Source: Agroathelia rolfsii
Taxonomy: Eukaryota; Basidiomycota; Agaricomycetes; Amylocorticiales; Amylocorticiaceae
Assembly: GCA_018343915.1 (NCBI GenBank)
Contig: JABRWF010000003.1
Span: forward strand, 5,084,001-5,148,000
Length of the DNA: 64,000 nt
Reading direction: 5' to 3'
Part shown: positions 11,410 to 24,168 of the stretch, piece by piece
How the letters are laid out: each line of letters begins with the position of its first letter
How positions within the stretch are numbered: the stretch's first letter is position 1
Notes under the pieces: generated by a model
The model's input: the letters and a program-made list of their open reading frames with translations, nothing else
Told to the model about the DNA's origin: nothing
Database searches by the model: none
Translations under genes and position numbers: made by a program

Positions 11410-14400
11410 CTAAAAAGGTAATTCCGCAAAGGCTGCAGCGGTTAGGCGTTTGGGCGCTTTGGGATTCTTCCAGTGAAAGTCCTTCAATAACCGGGGTGCG
11501 TTGGCAATATTTTTTTCTGGTTCTCATGAGTTCTCTCCTGGGTAGCCCTTCCATTCAACAAGGTATTCAAGTTTCTTGGTTTGCAGGCTAAGGCGGCTAT
11601 CTTTGATTTTTAATACTTTGTATTCTTATTCTCCTTCAATTTTGACCGGGGGTGGAGGTGGCGGGGCTGGTCTAGACTCCACCTGGACATATAGTTTGAT
11701 AAGTGAGACATGGAAGACATTATGAATAGTCCATCTCTTTGGGATAGCTAAACGTAATGTGCGGTTCCCAACTTTTTCCGTAACTTTGTAAGGGCCAATC
11801 CATTTGGCAGATAATTTCTTGGATGGTTGTGCAAGACAGATATTCTTGGTGTTTAACCAAACCTTATCTCTAACGTTGTATTTTGGAATTTCTGCCGCAT
11901 GTTTGTCAAAGAAGTATTTCATTTGGTCGGCCGTATGATCTAAGGCTGCCTTGGCGTCTTTTTGTAGTTCTTTAACCTTTTTCAGCCAGTTTTGGGCTCC
12001 TTTCGTATGCAGGATTCCTGCTGTTGTTAAGTCCATTTTGGGAGAGAACCCGTAGTTCATTTCAAAAGGAGAAGACTTAATGGTGGAATGTTGTTGGTTG
12101 TTAAGTGCAAATTCAGCCAATGGTAGAAGACCGGACCAGTTATCTTGTCGATGAGAGACGTAGTTTCTTAGGTAGACTTTGACTTCCTGATTCATTTGTT
12201 CAGTCTGTTCATCAGATTGAGGATGATACGCAGTGGATAAGGATGTCTTAATGTCCAATTTCTTGTGAATCTCCCTCATTACTTTACCAGCAAATTAGGG
12301 TCCTCTATCGGAAGTCCAAGTTTTAGGAAGGCCATGTAGTCAGAAAATGTTTGTTAAGTAGAGATTGGCTATTTCAGAAGCCGTAATTGCTTTGATGCAT
12401 GGTATAAAGTGTGCTATCTTTATCAGCCTATCTACCACCACTAAGATTGAATCAAAGCCCTGGGATTCTGGAAGTTTTACAATTATATCTGATGTAACGT
12501 GTTCCCAGGGTAAATCTAGGGTGGGAAGTGGAGCAAGCAGTCCGGCTGGCATTGACCTAGACTTCTTATTGGCCAAGCACGTGGGGCAAGAATCAATGTA
12601 GTCATTGATGTTCTTGGTTATTCCTAGCCACCAGTAGTTACGCGAGGTTAATTCCAGAGTCTTATGTCTGCTGGGATGACCGGCAGCCGGGACGTTATAG
12701 TGGAGTTATATAATGTCATTGCATAATGTAGTATCCCTTGGTACATAGACCTTGCCTATGTGGAGGATCAGCCTATTTTCTTCATTCCACTCTTCTAGCC
12801 CTTTTTAGAGTTTGATCGGTCCGAGTTCTTTAACCAGTGCTAGTACTTTGGCGATTTTGGTGTCCCTTCCTTTATTCCTAATCTGGTCTAGAATTTCTTT
12901 TTCTCCGTTGATTTTTACATGACCCCTTCTTGCGGCGTTAATTTAGAACAGTTTAGGATCCAAGACTACTTGGTCTAGATTGTCTTGTTCATCGGACCGT
13001 TGAAAGTCTGGGCGCCAGGAAAGGGGGTTTGCACGGCCGTTTTTGGATCCTCGGAGGTAAGAGATGACAAAGCAAAACTCAGATAAGAAAAGGGACCATC
13101 TGGCCTGTCGGCGGGTGAGGTTCTGGGCTGTCTTCCAATATTCTAAGTTCTTGTGATTAGTCCAGATGTTGAAGGGGTGTGGAAGGCCAATAAGGTAATA
13201 GCGCCAGGAATCAAGGGCTCAAATGATTGCCAACATTTCTTTGTTCCAGATGTTATAGTTCCTTTCAGCATCATTCATGGCTTGTGAAAGGAATGCAATG
13301 GGGTGCCAAGAACTGTCTGCTTGCTTCTGGAGGAGTACGGCTCCTGTTGCAAAATTGGATGTGTCCGTTTTGATCTATGTTTTGGCATGTTGATTGTACA
13401 CTCCAAGGACTAGTGCTGTTGTAAATGTCTTTTTCAGTTTGTTGAATGCTTCTTGTTCTTTGGCTTCCCATTTCCATTCAGTTTTACCGGTTAGCTTGTC
13501 CAGGGGTTTGCAGATTCACGCAAAGTCTTTGATAAATCGGTGATAGTAGTTAGCTAGCCTGCGGAACTTCCTGATGTCCAAAACCTTTTTTGGGGTTGGC
13601 CAATCTAGTACTGCCTTAACCTTTTCCGGGGTTATTTTGATAGAACCAAAAAAAACCAGGGCGCCCAAGATGTCTACTTCTGGGACGTTGTATTCGAACT
13701 TTTCCAAGTTAGCAAACAAGTCGTTGGACTTAAGGACACCCAGTGCTTTTTTAACGTATAATCTTAGTTCTGGTTCTGTCTGCGCCCCAATGATTATATC
13801 ATCAATGTAGTGGACCAACCATCCTTTCTGGTTGAACTTGTAGAATAGGTCATCTATCATTGTTTGTATGGTAGCTGGGGTATTACAGAGTCCAAACATC
13901 ATAACCGTAGGTTCAAAGAGACCTTTGTTGGTAATGAAGGCGGCCTTGTGCTTGTCACCTTCTCGGATACGGATGTTATTAAATCCCCATCTAAGGTCTA
14001 TTTTTGCAAATGTTCTGAACTGGGTCATTTTGTCTTGGAGTTCTAAGATCAAGGGAAGCGGGTACGCATTTTCTACTGTTTCAGCATTAAGCTTTTGGTA
14101 ATCCTGGACGGGCCGAAGAGAACCATTCTTTTTTGGTACAAAAAATATTGAGGCGGCGATTGGACTTTTGGATTTGCAAAGATAACCCTTTTCTAAGTTC
14201 TCCTTTAGGTAGTCTACAAGTGCTTCTTCTTCTTTTACTGAAAGAGGGTATGCCTTGCTTCTATGTAGTTAGGCGTTGTCTTTTAGGATAATTTTGTGGT
14301 CCCATGGCTTTTTTAGTGGCATGCGCTGGGATGCTTCCTTGGAGAATACGGATGAAAATTTGTTTGCCCATTCTGGTAGGAGTGAGGACAAGATTTGTAG

Positions 14401-14856
14401 GGTTTTTCCAGGTTCAACTTTTCCTGCTGACCAGTCAATAATTGGGTTTTCCAACCTTAACCAATCTATTCCTAGTATAACGTTTTCTGGTCCTATGTCT
14501 GTGACCAGGAACGGCAACTTCTTTCTTATGCCTACTATTGAGGTTTCTAACACTGCAATTTCTGTAATGGCTCCTTGGGCATTTGTTGAATTGTCAATGT
14601 TAAATAATGGGATGGGACAAGGTAGTTTTTTTGTATGTATGTTATTTTCTTTAATAAAGCAGGAATGTAAAAATGAAGAAGAGGCGCCAGAATCAATCAT
14701 AGAAACCGTGACTAAGGAGGAGAAATGTCTATGGAACATAATAGGTATATAAAGGTGCTGTTCATGCGCACCGGAAATGGAAACTAATTTACAAGAAAGG
14801 AAAGAAGAAAAACGATTACATAAGTAGAGGTTGGCCAAAATAGCCCTTTCTATCAA
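11410..14856 (-). pseudogene. Gypsy B pol: protease, RT, RNase H, integrase, chromodomain
   Basis: Near-complete polyprotein. Protease active site MIDSGASSSF is intact (about 14690). The RT has LVHYIDDIII (about 13800), followed by RNase H with TSNFATGAVL. The integrase has its zinc region (HPSRHKTLEL, CPTCLANK), catalytic core (SDRGP, STAYHPQSDEQ) and a C-terminal domain (HNVFHVSLIK). A chromodomain at about 11440-11625 (LEYLVEWKGYPGENS, with the next Trp changed to stop) marks it as a chromovirus, which would steer integration to marked chromatin. I count about ten in-frame stops, mostly at Trp or Gln positions. The frame opens with a TTG, so the true pol start is not defined; these elements usually make pol by frameshift or as one polyprotein. 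Confidence 0.88.
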
Positions 14857-14861
14857 CCCTT

Positions 14862-16220
14862 CTAAAAACCCGCCTTGTCTTTGAATGCGGCAAGTGCCAT
14901 CCCTTGTTGCTCCACGATAGCTTGGAGATTGGTGATTGTCAGAGCCAAGGCTTCTTCATCTGGCGTAATGTGGGGAATGCCCTGCTGTTCTTGCAAGGGC
15001 GCGGAGGGAGAGGTAGTAGTGGTTGCTTGGACCCGTGGCTGATTTCCTTGGTATCTAGATACCTAAGGGTTGGTGCATGTAGAGGCAAAGTGCCCCCATT
15101 GTTGACAATTATAGCACTGGACAGTGCTAAGATCCCTTTTAGGCCTGGATAGGCCGGCACCATCTGCCAATAGTCTTGTACTGCCCCCAGTTCCTTGTGC
15201 AGTATTGATTACAATAGGGTTGCTTGCACTTCCCTGAGTGTTAGGTTGCTGCTGCTGAAAACGGGGGCAAGGTTTCTAGCCGTCTATCCATATGCCTGCA
15301 TCTTGCAGGCCTTCTTCTGCATCCACGGCAGCTTTCATGAGACTTTCAAGGGTCTTCTTCCTCTTTTTTGGGTATCCGGCAATGACACCCCGAATTTTTG
15401 GTGATAATGCATCCCAATACCGGACACGTAAGTCCTCACCAGAAAGTTTAGTTTTTGTGGCGAGGGCAGAGAAAGCCGCTGTAAAGTCTGCAATAGACGT
15501 TGTTCCTTGCTTGAGATCTTATAGCTTTTGAAGAGCAAGTCTCCCAAAGTCGCGAGCCCCGTACAAAGCTTTGAATTTATCGTACAGGTTCTTTTCAAAT
15601 TTGAAACCCTTGATTTTCATAGCGGCATTGAACTTTCTAGCCCAAGCTTTAGGTGGTCCATCTAAAAGGCTGACAAAGAAGCAGGCTTTCAATTCTTCTG
15701 TGTTGTAAATCTGTGGGTTCATGCGGAGGTAGTTATCAAACCCAAAGATGAAGGACTAATACTTAGTCCAGTCACCCGTGAATTTTTCTGGGGTATGCCC
15801 TATTTCCTTGGGGGTGCTTGTTGATGTGGTGGTTACGGGTTGCGGAGTTTGCTCAAAGATTCCGGTCATTTGGGCCTGGGTTTCTTGGACCAGACGTAGG
15901 GTTTCCTTCATGCGTGATTAATTTGCCTGGAGGGTGGCAAGAATGTTTACAAGTTCTTAAGAAGCTATTTCTTCTTTGGGCAACTCAAGGGTGGGGGAAG
16001 GAATAGGGGAGGGTACAAGGGAGGCAGGTTGTAAGGGGAGGAGGTCCTTAATTTCTTCTTCTGAAGCTTCTTTACTTCCGGATTTGTCTTCATCTTCTTT
16101 TTCTGATTTGTTTTTGGAAGAGGATGGGTCTTCTTTGAAGAACGGTAGTTGTTCTAAGAAGATAAAGGAGAGGGCTTGATCTTCTGTGGGTTTGTAGCTT
16201 ACACCGCTGCGTGTGCTCAT
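14862..16220 (-). pseudogene. Gypsy B gag
   Basis: ATG at 16220 (MSTRSGVSYKPTEDQAL). An acidic Ser/Glu-rich N-terminal region is followed by a capsid-type domain (LDGPPKAWARKF, then TSIADFTAAFSALA), and a zinc knuckle CYNCQQWGHFASTC at about 15100. It ends at the TAG at 14862-14864. Several stops (first at about 15958) and at least one frame change break it. The intact knuckle here contrasts with the broken one in Gypsy A. Confidence 0.85.
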
Positions 16221-16697
16221 ATACTAGAGCAAGGGTGGTTCAGTCTTCTTTGTCACTGAAGGTTTCTGGTTACCTATGCGGTGGATGGGATTTTTCTTCT
16301 TCTTCCGGGGCTAGAGCTTGCCCATATAGTGTCATACAAAATAATTGCACAAAAATGTTCAAAAGTAGGGAAGGGTAGAAAAGATGCTTCTCACGCTTAA
16401 CAGTGATAAATTTTAATTCCTCGAAAGGAACTCCTAGAACACAAGACTGTTTAGGTCTTTAATGTGCTTTGGATACAGCCACCAAATTGGGTAGGGCGTA
16501 TACCCTATTGGTGTCTAGACAGGGTTGCAAATGAGATTTGGAGGTCTACATACAATAGCTTCCCAAAATAGTTCACTGCTTACGTGCTTAGAAAGATTGT
16601 CTGTTTTGTAAAAAATTGAAAAGGCTCTTCATAAGCAATTGTCACTTGCTTCTTCTCAGACCGTGGAAGTCCAAGGGATCTGGTAGCTTTGACCTAA
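16221..16697 (-). other. Gypsy B leader between 5' LTR and gag
   Basis: About 480 bp of untranslated leader. I did not find a convincing tRNA primer site next to the LTR; chromoviruses of this kind can self-prime, which the sequence neither proves nor excludes. Confidence 0.5.
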
Positions 16698-17534
16698 TGT
16701 CAAGGGTACTTCTTGACTAGACGTAGACGTTTGGGCTTGGTGTGCCTACTTTGTCTTTGTACAAATCAAAGGGCACACACTTAACACAAAATCAAAGTAC
16801 CTAAGTAATAATAATTTTCCTACGTAGGTATACCCTATTCTATTGGGGGCCTACAGGTACTCTCTTACTATTCTTACGGAAGCTTCTTGCTACAAGTTCA
16901 CACGCTTATGCCAGGATTTGCACCACAGCCTATTATAAGGAAAAAGGGGGTAGCTAGGACAGGGAAGGCTAGGCCTTGGTTGGAGATACCCTGAAGGCAA
17001 AGTTGTTATTTAGTAATCTATTAGCTAATAAATACAAAACGTTTACTTGCCTGAAGGCAAAGAGGTCAAAGCTGAGCTCTTCAGGACAAGTTATATACTT
17101 TATTTATACTGTTTGTTAATAGCCCGTGTGCAGCTTTGGGGGTCTATGCGCAGCTGGGAATAGAAGTATAAAATGTGGCAATGCAGAGGAAGAACGTTTA
17201 CCCTAACTCCATCGGGCATCCGTGTGGAGCTCCTTGCGGAGTGGAACCAGTATCCGTTAGGAATTATTCTTAGTAGGAAGGCTGTGCTTCCTAGGCTGTG
17301 TGTGATGATGAAAGTGAAGGCGCACAGCCCTGAGATTACTCCTGTAACATGCGGCTTGGAACATGTGAGGGCTAATCAGGTGACCGCTGCACTGCCCACA
17401 GTCTACACCCTAAAGGGTAATTAAAATAAGAAAAATAAGGAAAGAAACAGAGAAAATAGTAAAACAAAAGAAATACAAGTCCAAATATTACAAGAAATAT
17501 ACCAAAAAATTGGCAAAATTTCCATCTCATGACA
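16698..17534 (-). repeat. Gypsy B 5' LTR
   Basis: 837 bp, same length as its partner at 10478. On the minus strand it begins TGTCATGAGATGG and ends ACCCTTGACA. It would carry the element promoter. Confidence 0.92.
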
Positions 17535-19854
17535 ATTCATCTTGGAATATATTATACTTTTAACCTAGATAGATACAGAACAACAAAGGCTAGTCTTCTT
17601 AGTAATAGATATTAGTACAGAGGATGTAATCCTAGGTATTGATTGGCTACAACTAGAAAATCCTCTTATCAACTAGAAAAAAGGGCATATTATCCTAATA
17701 GACAATTTATTAAAAGATGAGGAATATAAAAAAATAAATAAAATCATAAAAGACAAGGACTCTCCTCCATTATTGGCAGTAACCTTAGAATTACTGCCTC
17801 AATACCAGAAATATACCAAAGTCTTCTCCAAAGCAGAATCTCAATGGTTCCCCACTAGCAAACCCTATGATTACAAAATAGAGTTAGTAGAAGGAGCTGA
17901 AATGAAAAAGGCTAAGGTATACCCATTATCAATCCCAGAGTTGAAAGAATTAGATGCGTATTTGGAGGAAAACTTAGCCAAAGGATACATAAGAAAATCA
18001 TAAAGTCCTTATGTATTTCCCTTTTTCTTTATCCCAAAGAAAAACAAGAAACTCAGGCCTATAGTGGATTATTGTTGACTCAACAATATTACAATAAAAA
18101 ACTCCTATCCGCTCCCTCTAATCTCCTCTATTGTGGATGGACTCTCTTGGGCAAGAGTGTTTACTAAATTGGATTTACAATGGGAATACAATAATATCTT
18201 GATTAAAAATGAACATCAAGAACAAGCAGCCTTTATAACACCCCAAGGACTGTTTGAACCCCTAGTAATAACCTTTGGTCTATGCAATACCCCAGCTACC
18301 TTCTAAGCTATGATAGACAAAATATTTATAGACCTAATTGCACAAGGATTAGTATATGTCTATATTGATGATATTATAGTTGCTACTGCCAGCCTAGAAG
18401 AATACCAGCATTTAGTACATGAAGTACTCAAGAGATTAGCAGAAAATGATCTTTTTGCAAATTTTGAAAAATACCTATTCAAAGTTACTAAAGTAGAATT
18501 CCTAGGTATAATAATTGGCTACAATTGAGTATAAGTGACCAATAAAAAAGTACAAGCCATTCTTGACTGGCCAACCTCTACAATAGTCAAGGATGTTCAG
18601 AAGTTCAGAGGACTAGCTAACTATTATTGATGATTTATTAAAGGATTCAGTAAGATTACTAAACCCCTAGATAGATTAACTAGCAAAGGTACTTAGAAAT
18701 GGGAAAAAGAGAAATAAGAATTATTTAACTATCTTAAGAAGGCTTTTACTACTGCCCCAGTATTAGCTATTTATAATCACCAGTGAGAAAGTTGGATTGA
18801 AATAGATGCCTCAGGATATGCAATAGGAGGAGTATTCTCCCAGTTGCAGAATGACAATGAATGGCACCTTATTGCCTTCTATTCCAAATCCATGGATAAT
18901 GCACAAAGAAATTATAACATCTAGGATAAAGAAATGCTTGCAATTATTTGAGCACTGGAAGAATGGTACCACTATATTATTGGGTTACCTAAACCAGTAG
19001 AGATCTGGTCTGACCACAAAAACCTGGAATATTAGGCAACAAGTTAATACCTAAGTTATTGATAAGTACGTTGGTATTGAATCCTATAAGAATATAATTT
19101 TGTATTGTGTTATAAAAAAGGATCAACCAATGGACAAGCTAATGCCCTATCCAGGAGGCTAGATTTTTATACAGAAGATTCCCAGGATAATCTCAATATC
19201 ACTGTACTCCAATCCTTCTACTTCAAAGTAATGGCTGCTAAAAAAGGACATATACTAGTTGAAGGCAAAAAGGAGATCTTAGCAGAAATTAGAAGGGAGA
19301 GCACTGAGTTGCTAGAATCCCTCTATCAGATTGTCAAGATTGGCCCATGACGGATTACACTAGGATTGCAGGATTGGGAAACAGAGGATGGATTAGTTTT
19401 ATACAGAGAAAAAGTCTTTGTACCCCTAAAAAAGGAACTCAAGGAAAAGATTATAGCTAAATACTATGATTCAGCCCTTGCTGGTCATCCTGGGTATACA
19501 AAAACATTAGAGCTTATTAGCAGAAACTACTACTGGATTAATATGACAAAAGAAATAAACCAGTACGTAGACTTTTACTTATTCTGTCAAGCAAACAAGC
19601 TAAGCCGATAAGCATTACCTAGACTCCTCCAACCCTTACCTGTACCTAGAAAACTATAGGAACACATTACCTTAGATTTGATAGTCAAACTATCTAAGTC
19701 ACAAGGGTTTGACTCAATTTTAATAGTAGTAGATAAGCTTACAAAATTGGCATATTTCATACCAACCAACAAAAATATATCAGCTAAGGATATAGCCGAT
19801 CTCTATGTCAAAAATATATTTAAACTACATGGTGCCCTATTAATATAGACATCA
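17535..19854 (+). pseudogene. Gypsy A pol, protease end to integrase core
   Basis: Continues the protease broken at 10477, then RT (YVYIDDIIV at about 18355, AKVYPLSIPELKELDAY before it), RNase H (IDASGYAIGGVFS at about 18800), and the integrase zinc region (HPGYTKTLELISRNYYW at about 19480) up to the core, cut at 19854 by Copia-2. Open stretches of 60-80 codons alternate with stops, so it is non-functional. Confidence 0.85.
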
Positions 19855-20215
19855 TGTTGCAACTGTACGGAACACCCTAGTGGCTGTGCCAAAGATGCAA
19901 CAAGGGAAATTGGAGCGGAGCTCCAATATTCAGTAGGAGATTAAAGTAGACTATATATATAAGTTAGTAATGAGCTTTAATAACAACAGTTTTAACACCT
20001 GAACCATCACCACCACCTTGCACCTATATATACACATAAGCCTTACCACTTATCCACCCTTACCTATGTAAGTCTAATACTATATATTAGCTAGTGTGTA
20101 TAGTGTAGTACATAAGTATAAGTACAATAGTAGTAGTACACCATGTAATGTAGTATATAGTACAGTGGCGGCCAGATACATACGCTACCAGTCTTAGGAC
20201 TAGCGCCGTTCATTA
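19855..20215 (+). repeat. Copia-2 5' LTR
   Basis: 361 bp from TGTTGCAACTG to GCCGTTCATTA (terminal CA now TA). The partner is at 33490-33850. Confidence 0.9.
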
Positions 20216-20229
20216 GGTTATAAGCCCTG
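20216..20229 (+). promoter_or_regulatory. Copia-2 primer-binding site (initiator tRNA-Met, internal)
   Basis: GGTTATAAGCCCTG directly after the LTR. It differs by one transition from the complement of the anticodon arm of initiator tRNA-Met, the same site as in Copia-1. Confidence 0.7.
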
Positions 20230-20416
20230 TATATGCAGGATGTGCAACCTTGCGCCCTTTGGGCAGCAGGGTCTGAACTCCCGTGCATGCAGTCTAGGCG
20301 GCTATACTTCTTAGCATACCGCTTAGGTGGTTCTTATTTTTAATTCTATTTTGTGTGATTCTTTTATGTATACCTAGGCTAATTAAATGTTGTGCTTTTT
20401 ATAGAACACATTTAAC

Positions 20417-21589
20417 ATGTCCTCTGGCACCACCTCCCTTCTTTTGACCATGCCCACCCTTACTAGTACCGGCAACTACCTCAACTGGTTAAAGAAGATG
20501 CAGATATATCTTTAGGCCACGAGCAACTGAATCTATGTCACTAACAAAGATTTTGCACCTGTTCTATTTATCAAAGTAAAAGATAAGCTAGCTGCCAAAA
20601 GAGCAGCACAACAAAAGAAGTGGAAGGTGATAAACAAGGAATGGCTAGTTGCCAATTCCTCTACCTTAGGATGCATTAAGGCCAAACTCACACCATCACT
20701 AGTGAATAAGTGCAAAACCCTTGGGCATATCTACCTTGTATAGGTGCACCTGAAAGAGAAGTTTGGTCGACCAGGTCCCATCCTAATCTTCCAACTTTGG
20801 AAACATACAGCCCACTTCACTATCAACCCAAATAAGGATATCATGGTTCAAGTTCAGGAATTGGCTGACCTAATTAGTCAAATTGATGCACAAGGAGTTA
20901 ACATGCCTAAGTTTGTCAAGGGTATATAGCTCATTAACATACTGCCATGGAGCCTGGACTCCGTAAAAGAAATCATTCTAGCAGGAATTGAGAAGTACTC
21001 AAACATTATATTTGAGAAAATCCAGGAGAAGCTCTAGATGTGCTCCAAGATCCAGATAACATCTGGGGTGGATAAGTTGCAGGAGAAGGCCCAAAAGGCT
21101 AGTGCAGTGCAGAAAAAGGGGAAGGACCCCAAATTCAGCCAGCAAACTGATCAGCAGCAGCAGCCCCAAAAACAGCAGTAGCAGAAAGGCAATGACAAGA
21201 AAAAGAACCATTGTGGCAAGAAAGGCAAGGGCAAGGCCCAAGCCAAAGTAGCCAATGACGATTCTGACTCCGAAATAGGTGATTTTGCCAACATCGTTAT
21301 ACTGGATGGTCCCCCCACGCTTCCCGCACCCACCAGCACCTCTATCACAAGCTTCTTGGCTACCAAACCAAGCACTTAGACCCAATTCTTTGGGACTCTG
21401 GCCCACCTGCACTACGCAGGTGGCCCATTCTTCCCTAGCATCCAAAACGCTATCTCCCAACTCTACTCTAAGAAAAAGGGCGTTTCTACTCAGAAGTGTC
21501 ACAGGTCTATAACTGAAGGGCAAACTATGACTATGAATACTATGAATATTGTAAAGAATTACTATGAAAAGACTGTAGATAAAGCTTAA
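20417..21589 (+). pseudogene. Copia-2 gag
   Basis: ATG at 20417 (MSSGTTSLLLTMPTLTSTGN, with NYLNWLKKMQIYL after), 390 codons to the TAA at 21587-21589 in one frame but with about seven internal stops. Typical Copia gag: an N-terminal GNYLNW-type motif and a central helical region (HLKEKFG, LADLISQID), then a Gln- and Lys-rich tail in which the zinc knuckle is reduced to NHCGKKGKGK. Confidence 0.8.
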
Positions 21590-22351
21590 GGAAAAAACAG
21601 TAGGTTACCTAGCCTAATCCAAGACTAGAAATGACGCTCTTAGGGTTTCCAACCCTAATGTTGATTATAAGGGAGTCTACTATGACTTTGACAACTATAA
21701 TGCTATAACTATGACTTAGGACAAGGAAAGCAATACAGTGGGAACTTAGGGGCTTAGAGGAAGCTTAGGACAGTAAATAACAATGATGGTATTGACGAAA
21801 GAGGTCTGTGAGATGGGGAACATCTCTTAGACCTTAAAGGTTTAAATACATGGCTGTACACTATTGTTCTCTACTTTGGTACGCTCTACTGACTTCTAAC
21901 CTTTACTAAATAATCCAATATAATCCCTAAGTTCCTCCTTGATTGTTCCAGTGATTATCAGCATGTGTTGTAGTTCCTGTGTACCTGTGATAGTGCCTGA
22001 AGATAGGAAAATGTAAAGTTACGCTCTTTTGTGTGACGTGACCGTGACATGTCACAACCAGCGCGGCAGTGATAGTAAGGGAGCGGAAGTAACAATAGGC
22101 TTATTTCTGAGCCTTAGCTCAGAACTAAGCTATAGCTAAGTAGTGAACTATGATCCACTATAATATACTGTGACTTAGAAATAATATACTATGACTTATA
22201 CTTTACTATGGCATCTATAGTTTGATTTATAGCTTGATAAAATAAAACTTAAACACCTAAGTAATTCCATAGCTATCCTGAATAAACCTAGGTATATACT
22301 TGGTAAACCTGGATATATGCTTGGTAAACTTGAATAAATGCTATTGAAGCT
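21590..22351. other. Unassigned stretch inside Copia-2 between gag and protease
   Basis: About 760 bp without coding sequence I recognise. It holds repeated CTATGACTT-like words (about 21530-21720 and 22150-22210), a TACTTGGTAAAC-type repeat at 22280-22340, and a palindrome GTGACATGTCAC at about 22044. A small insertion or decayed sequence is likely; I could not define ends. Confidence 0.35.
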
Positions 22352-23070
22352 ATGATATGGCATAACCAGGGTTGTGACAAGAAGGTCATTGACATTGAGA
22401 TGGCTGAGTGTGATAAGCAAGTAAAATTGCTCATAGAGATTCTAAAGAAGCCCATCCCTGAAGAAGGATGCCCACTCAAATATTGCAGAAGCATGCCATT
22501 TGAAGAAAGAATTTCTTATGGCTCTAATGACAAAATTGAGTGGGAATCAACGCAAGTATATTCCCTTGCCACTAAATTCCCCATACTAATGACACATCCA
22601 ATAGATGATAACGTAGCGTACCTCATAGAATATACTGTCCCTGACAGCTTTTTTATAATAAATTGTATTCATTTAGTTGATATTGTAAAGTGTATAAAAT
22701 GTAAGGGAAAAGAAAAACAAGAATCATCTAGATGGATGCTAGATACCGGAGCATTGCTCTACTTTACCCTCTACAAGAGCAACTTAGCGGATAAGGCACT
22801 GCTAAATGAGTCTATCTCTGTGTCAACTATGAAAGGACCCATGATAGTGTCCAAAATAGGAACCATCTTCTTAGATGTAATAAACAAAGGTGTGTAAAAG
22901 AGAATTTGGCTGTACCCAGTATACATTCTTCCTAGTGGTACAGTACATTTACTCTCCATAGAGCAATTTTTACAAAACGGGTTGACCCTATCAGGTAATG
23001 TTGAAGGGCTCAAGCTCTTCCTACAAGGCAGACCTTCTGGCCTTTACCTCTCCACTTTTATCCTAGACAC
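22352..23070 (+). pseudogene. Copia-2 protease and pre-integrase region
   Basis: Open for 181 codons to 22897 and continuing after one stop. The protease active site is WMLDTGALLYFT at about 22735. The pre-integrase region (LYPVYILPSGTVHLLSIEQFL) follows. The frame is cut at 23070 by the Copia-1 5' LTR, before the integrase zinc region. Confidence 0.8.
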
Positions 23071-24098
23071 TGTTGAAAGATTGAATATTTACAAGCTTCA
23101 TATCTTTCCAATAATTCCAATGAATACTTCAAATAATCATCTAACATCATGTCATACATGATTATTTATTTCATGATTTTACAACCGTTCATTGTTGAGA
23201 TATTAACAATTCTTTACATGCATATATTCATTGAAATAATATGCATATATTCTTTTATTTAATATTTTCAATATTTCATTATATCTAATCTTATCAGAGA
23301 TAAGATTATCATATCTGAGGTCACTTGACTTTATCATTTATAAATATCTTTTCATAAATATTAAACAATTCCATTTAAATATTCATTTCTAAATAATTAT
23401 TGTGAATATTACTAATTGATTTTTCACGCCCTAGATCCTTGCTTATAAATCACCAAAATATTTACTAAGCAAGTTCATAATATTAGTAATATTTATAAAA
23501 TATTACTAATATAGATCTAATAATAGGATATTGAGATCAATAGACATTTTACTTACTAATACTATACAAATTACTTACTAAGCACACAGATTGCTTACCA
23601 AGCATATTATTCAGCAAATAGGAATATTACTAAGCTGATTTATAAGCTGATTTGTAAGCAACCTTCTTACTAAGCGGATTAGATAAGCACAGGATTGGCT
23701 TACTAATCTTATAGAAATTAGAATATTTTGTATTATATAAGCACTAGCAAATTCGGCTGGAAATGATAAGTTATTTTACTTGAAAATAGTGAGTTAAATA
23801 GTCTACAAGACTAGCTCCTAGAGTACTAACTTCACCAATAGACTTACTAAGTCTACTACAAGACAACAAGCCTTTCCTAAAGGGAAAACAAGTAGGTAGT
23901 CTTAAAGGGACACCGGCTACAGTCTTATCTTAGGTGTAACAGAGTTACTAATTGCTTTTACAAATAGGTTTTATTGCCTTTAAACCTATAACACAACAGA
24001 CCATTAACTTTTCAAACAAGTAAGTTAGTTGTCTTTTAAATAGGTAACTAGTAGATTACAAGTAGTCTACATTACACCATTACCACTAACTTTTAACA
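23071..24098 (+). repeat. Copia-1 5' LTR
   Basis: 1,028 bp, from TGTTGAAAGATTG to ACTTTTAACA, AT-rich. The first 870 bp or so match the 3' LTR at about 98 percent by eye; the last 160 bp (from about 23945) are clearly different. Confidence 0.92.
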
Positions 24099-24113
24099 GG
24101 TTATGAGCCCTGC
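24099..24113 (+). promoter_or_regulatory. Copia-1 primer-binding site (initiator tRNA-Met, internal)
   Basis: GGTTATGAGCCCTGC directly after the LTR is the exact complement of the anticodon arm of yeast-type initiator tRNA-Met (GCAGGGCTCATAACC). Priming from inside the tRNA, by its 5' half, is known for Drosophila copia. Confidence 0.85.
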
Positions 24114-24168
24114 CTAAAAAGGCAGTCAGTATAAAAACAGGAGTAACTAACACAAATTTGTTATTCTA

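Larger units (their letters stand above)
10478..17534 (-). mobile_element. Gypsy B: complete-length chromodomain Ty3/Gypsy element, minus strand
   Basis: 7,057 bp with two 837-bp LTRs (10478-11314 and 16698-17534) that differ by a few percent, mostly transitions. Flanks are ATTTA (10473-10477) and ATTCA (17535-17539), a one-mismatch target duplication. On the minus strand the order is LTR, gag, protease, RT, RNase H, integrase, chromodomain, polypurine tract (AGGAAGGGGGTAA just before the 3' LTR), LTR. It sits in the protease gene of Gypsy A. Confidence 0.92.
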
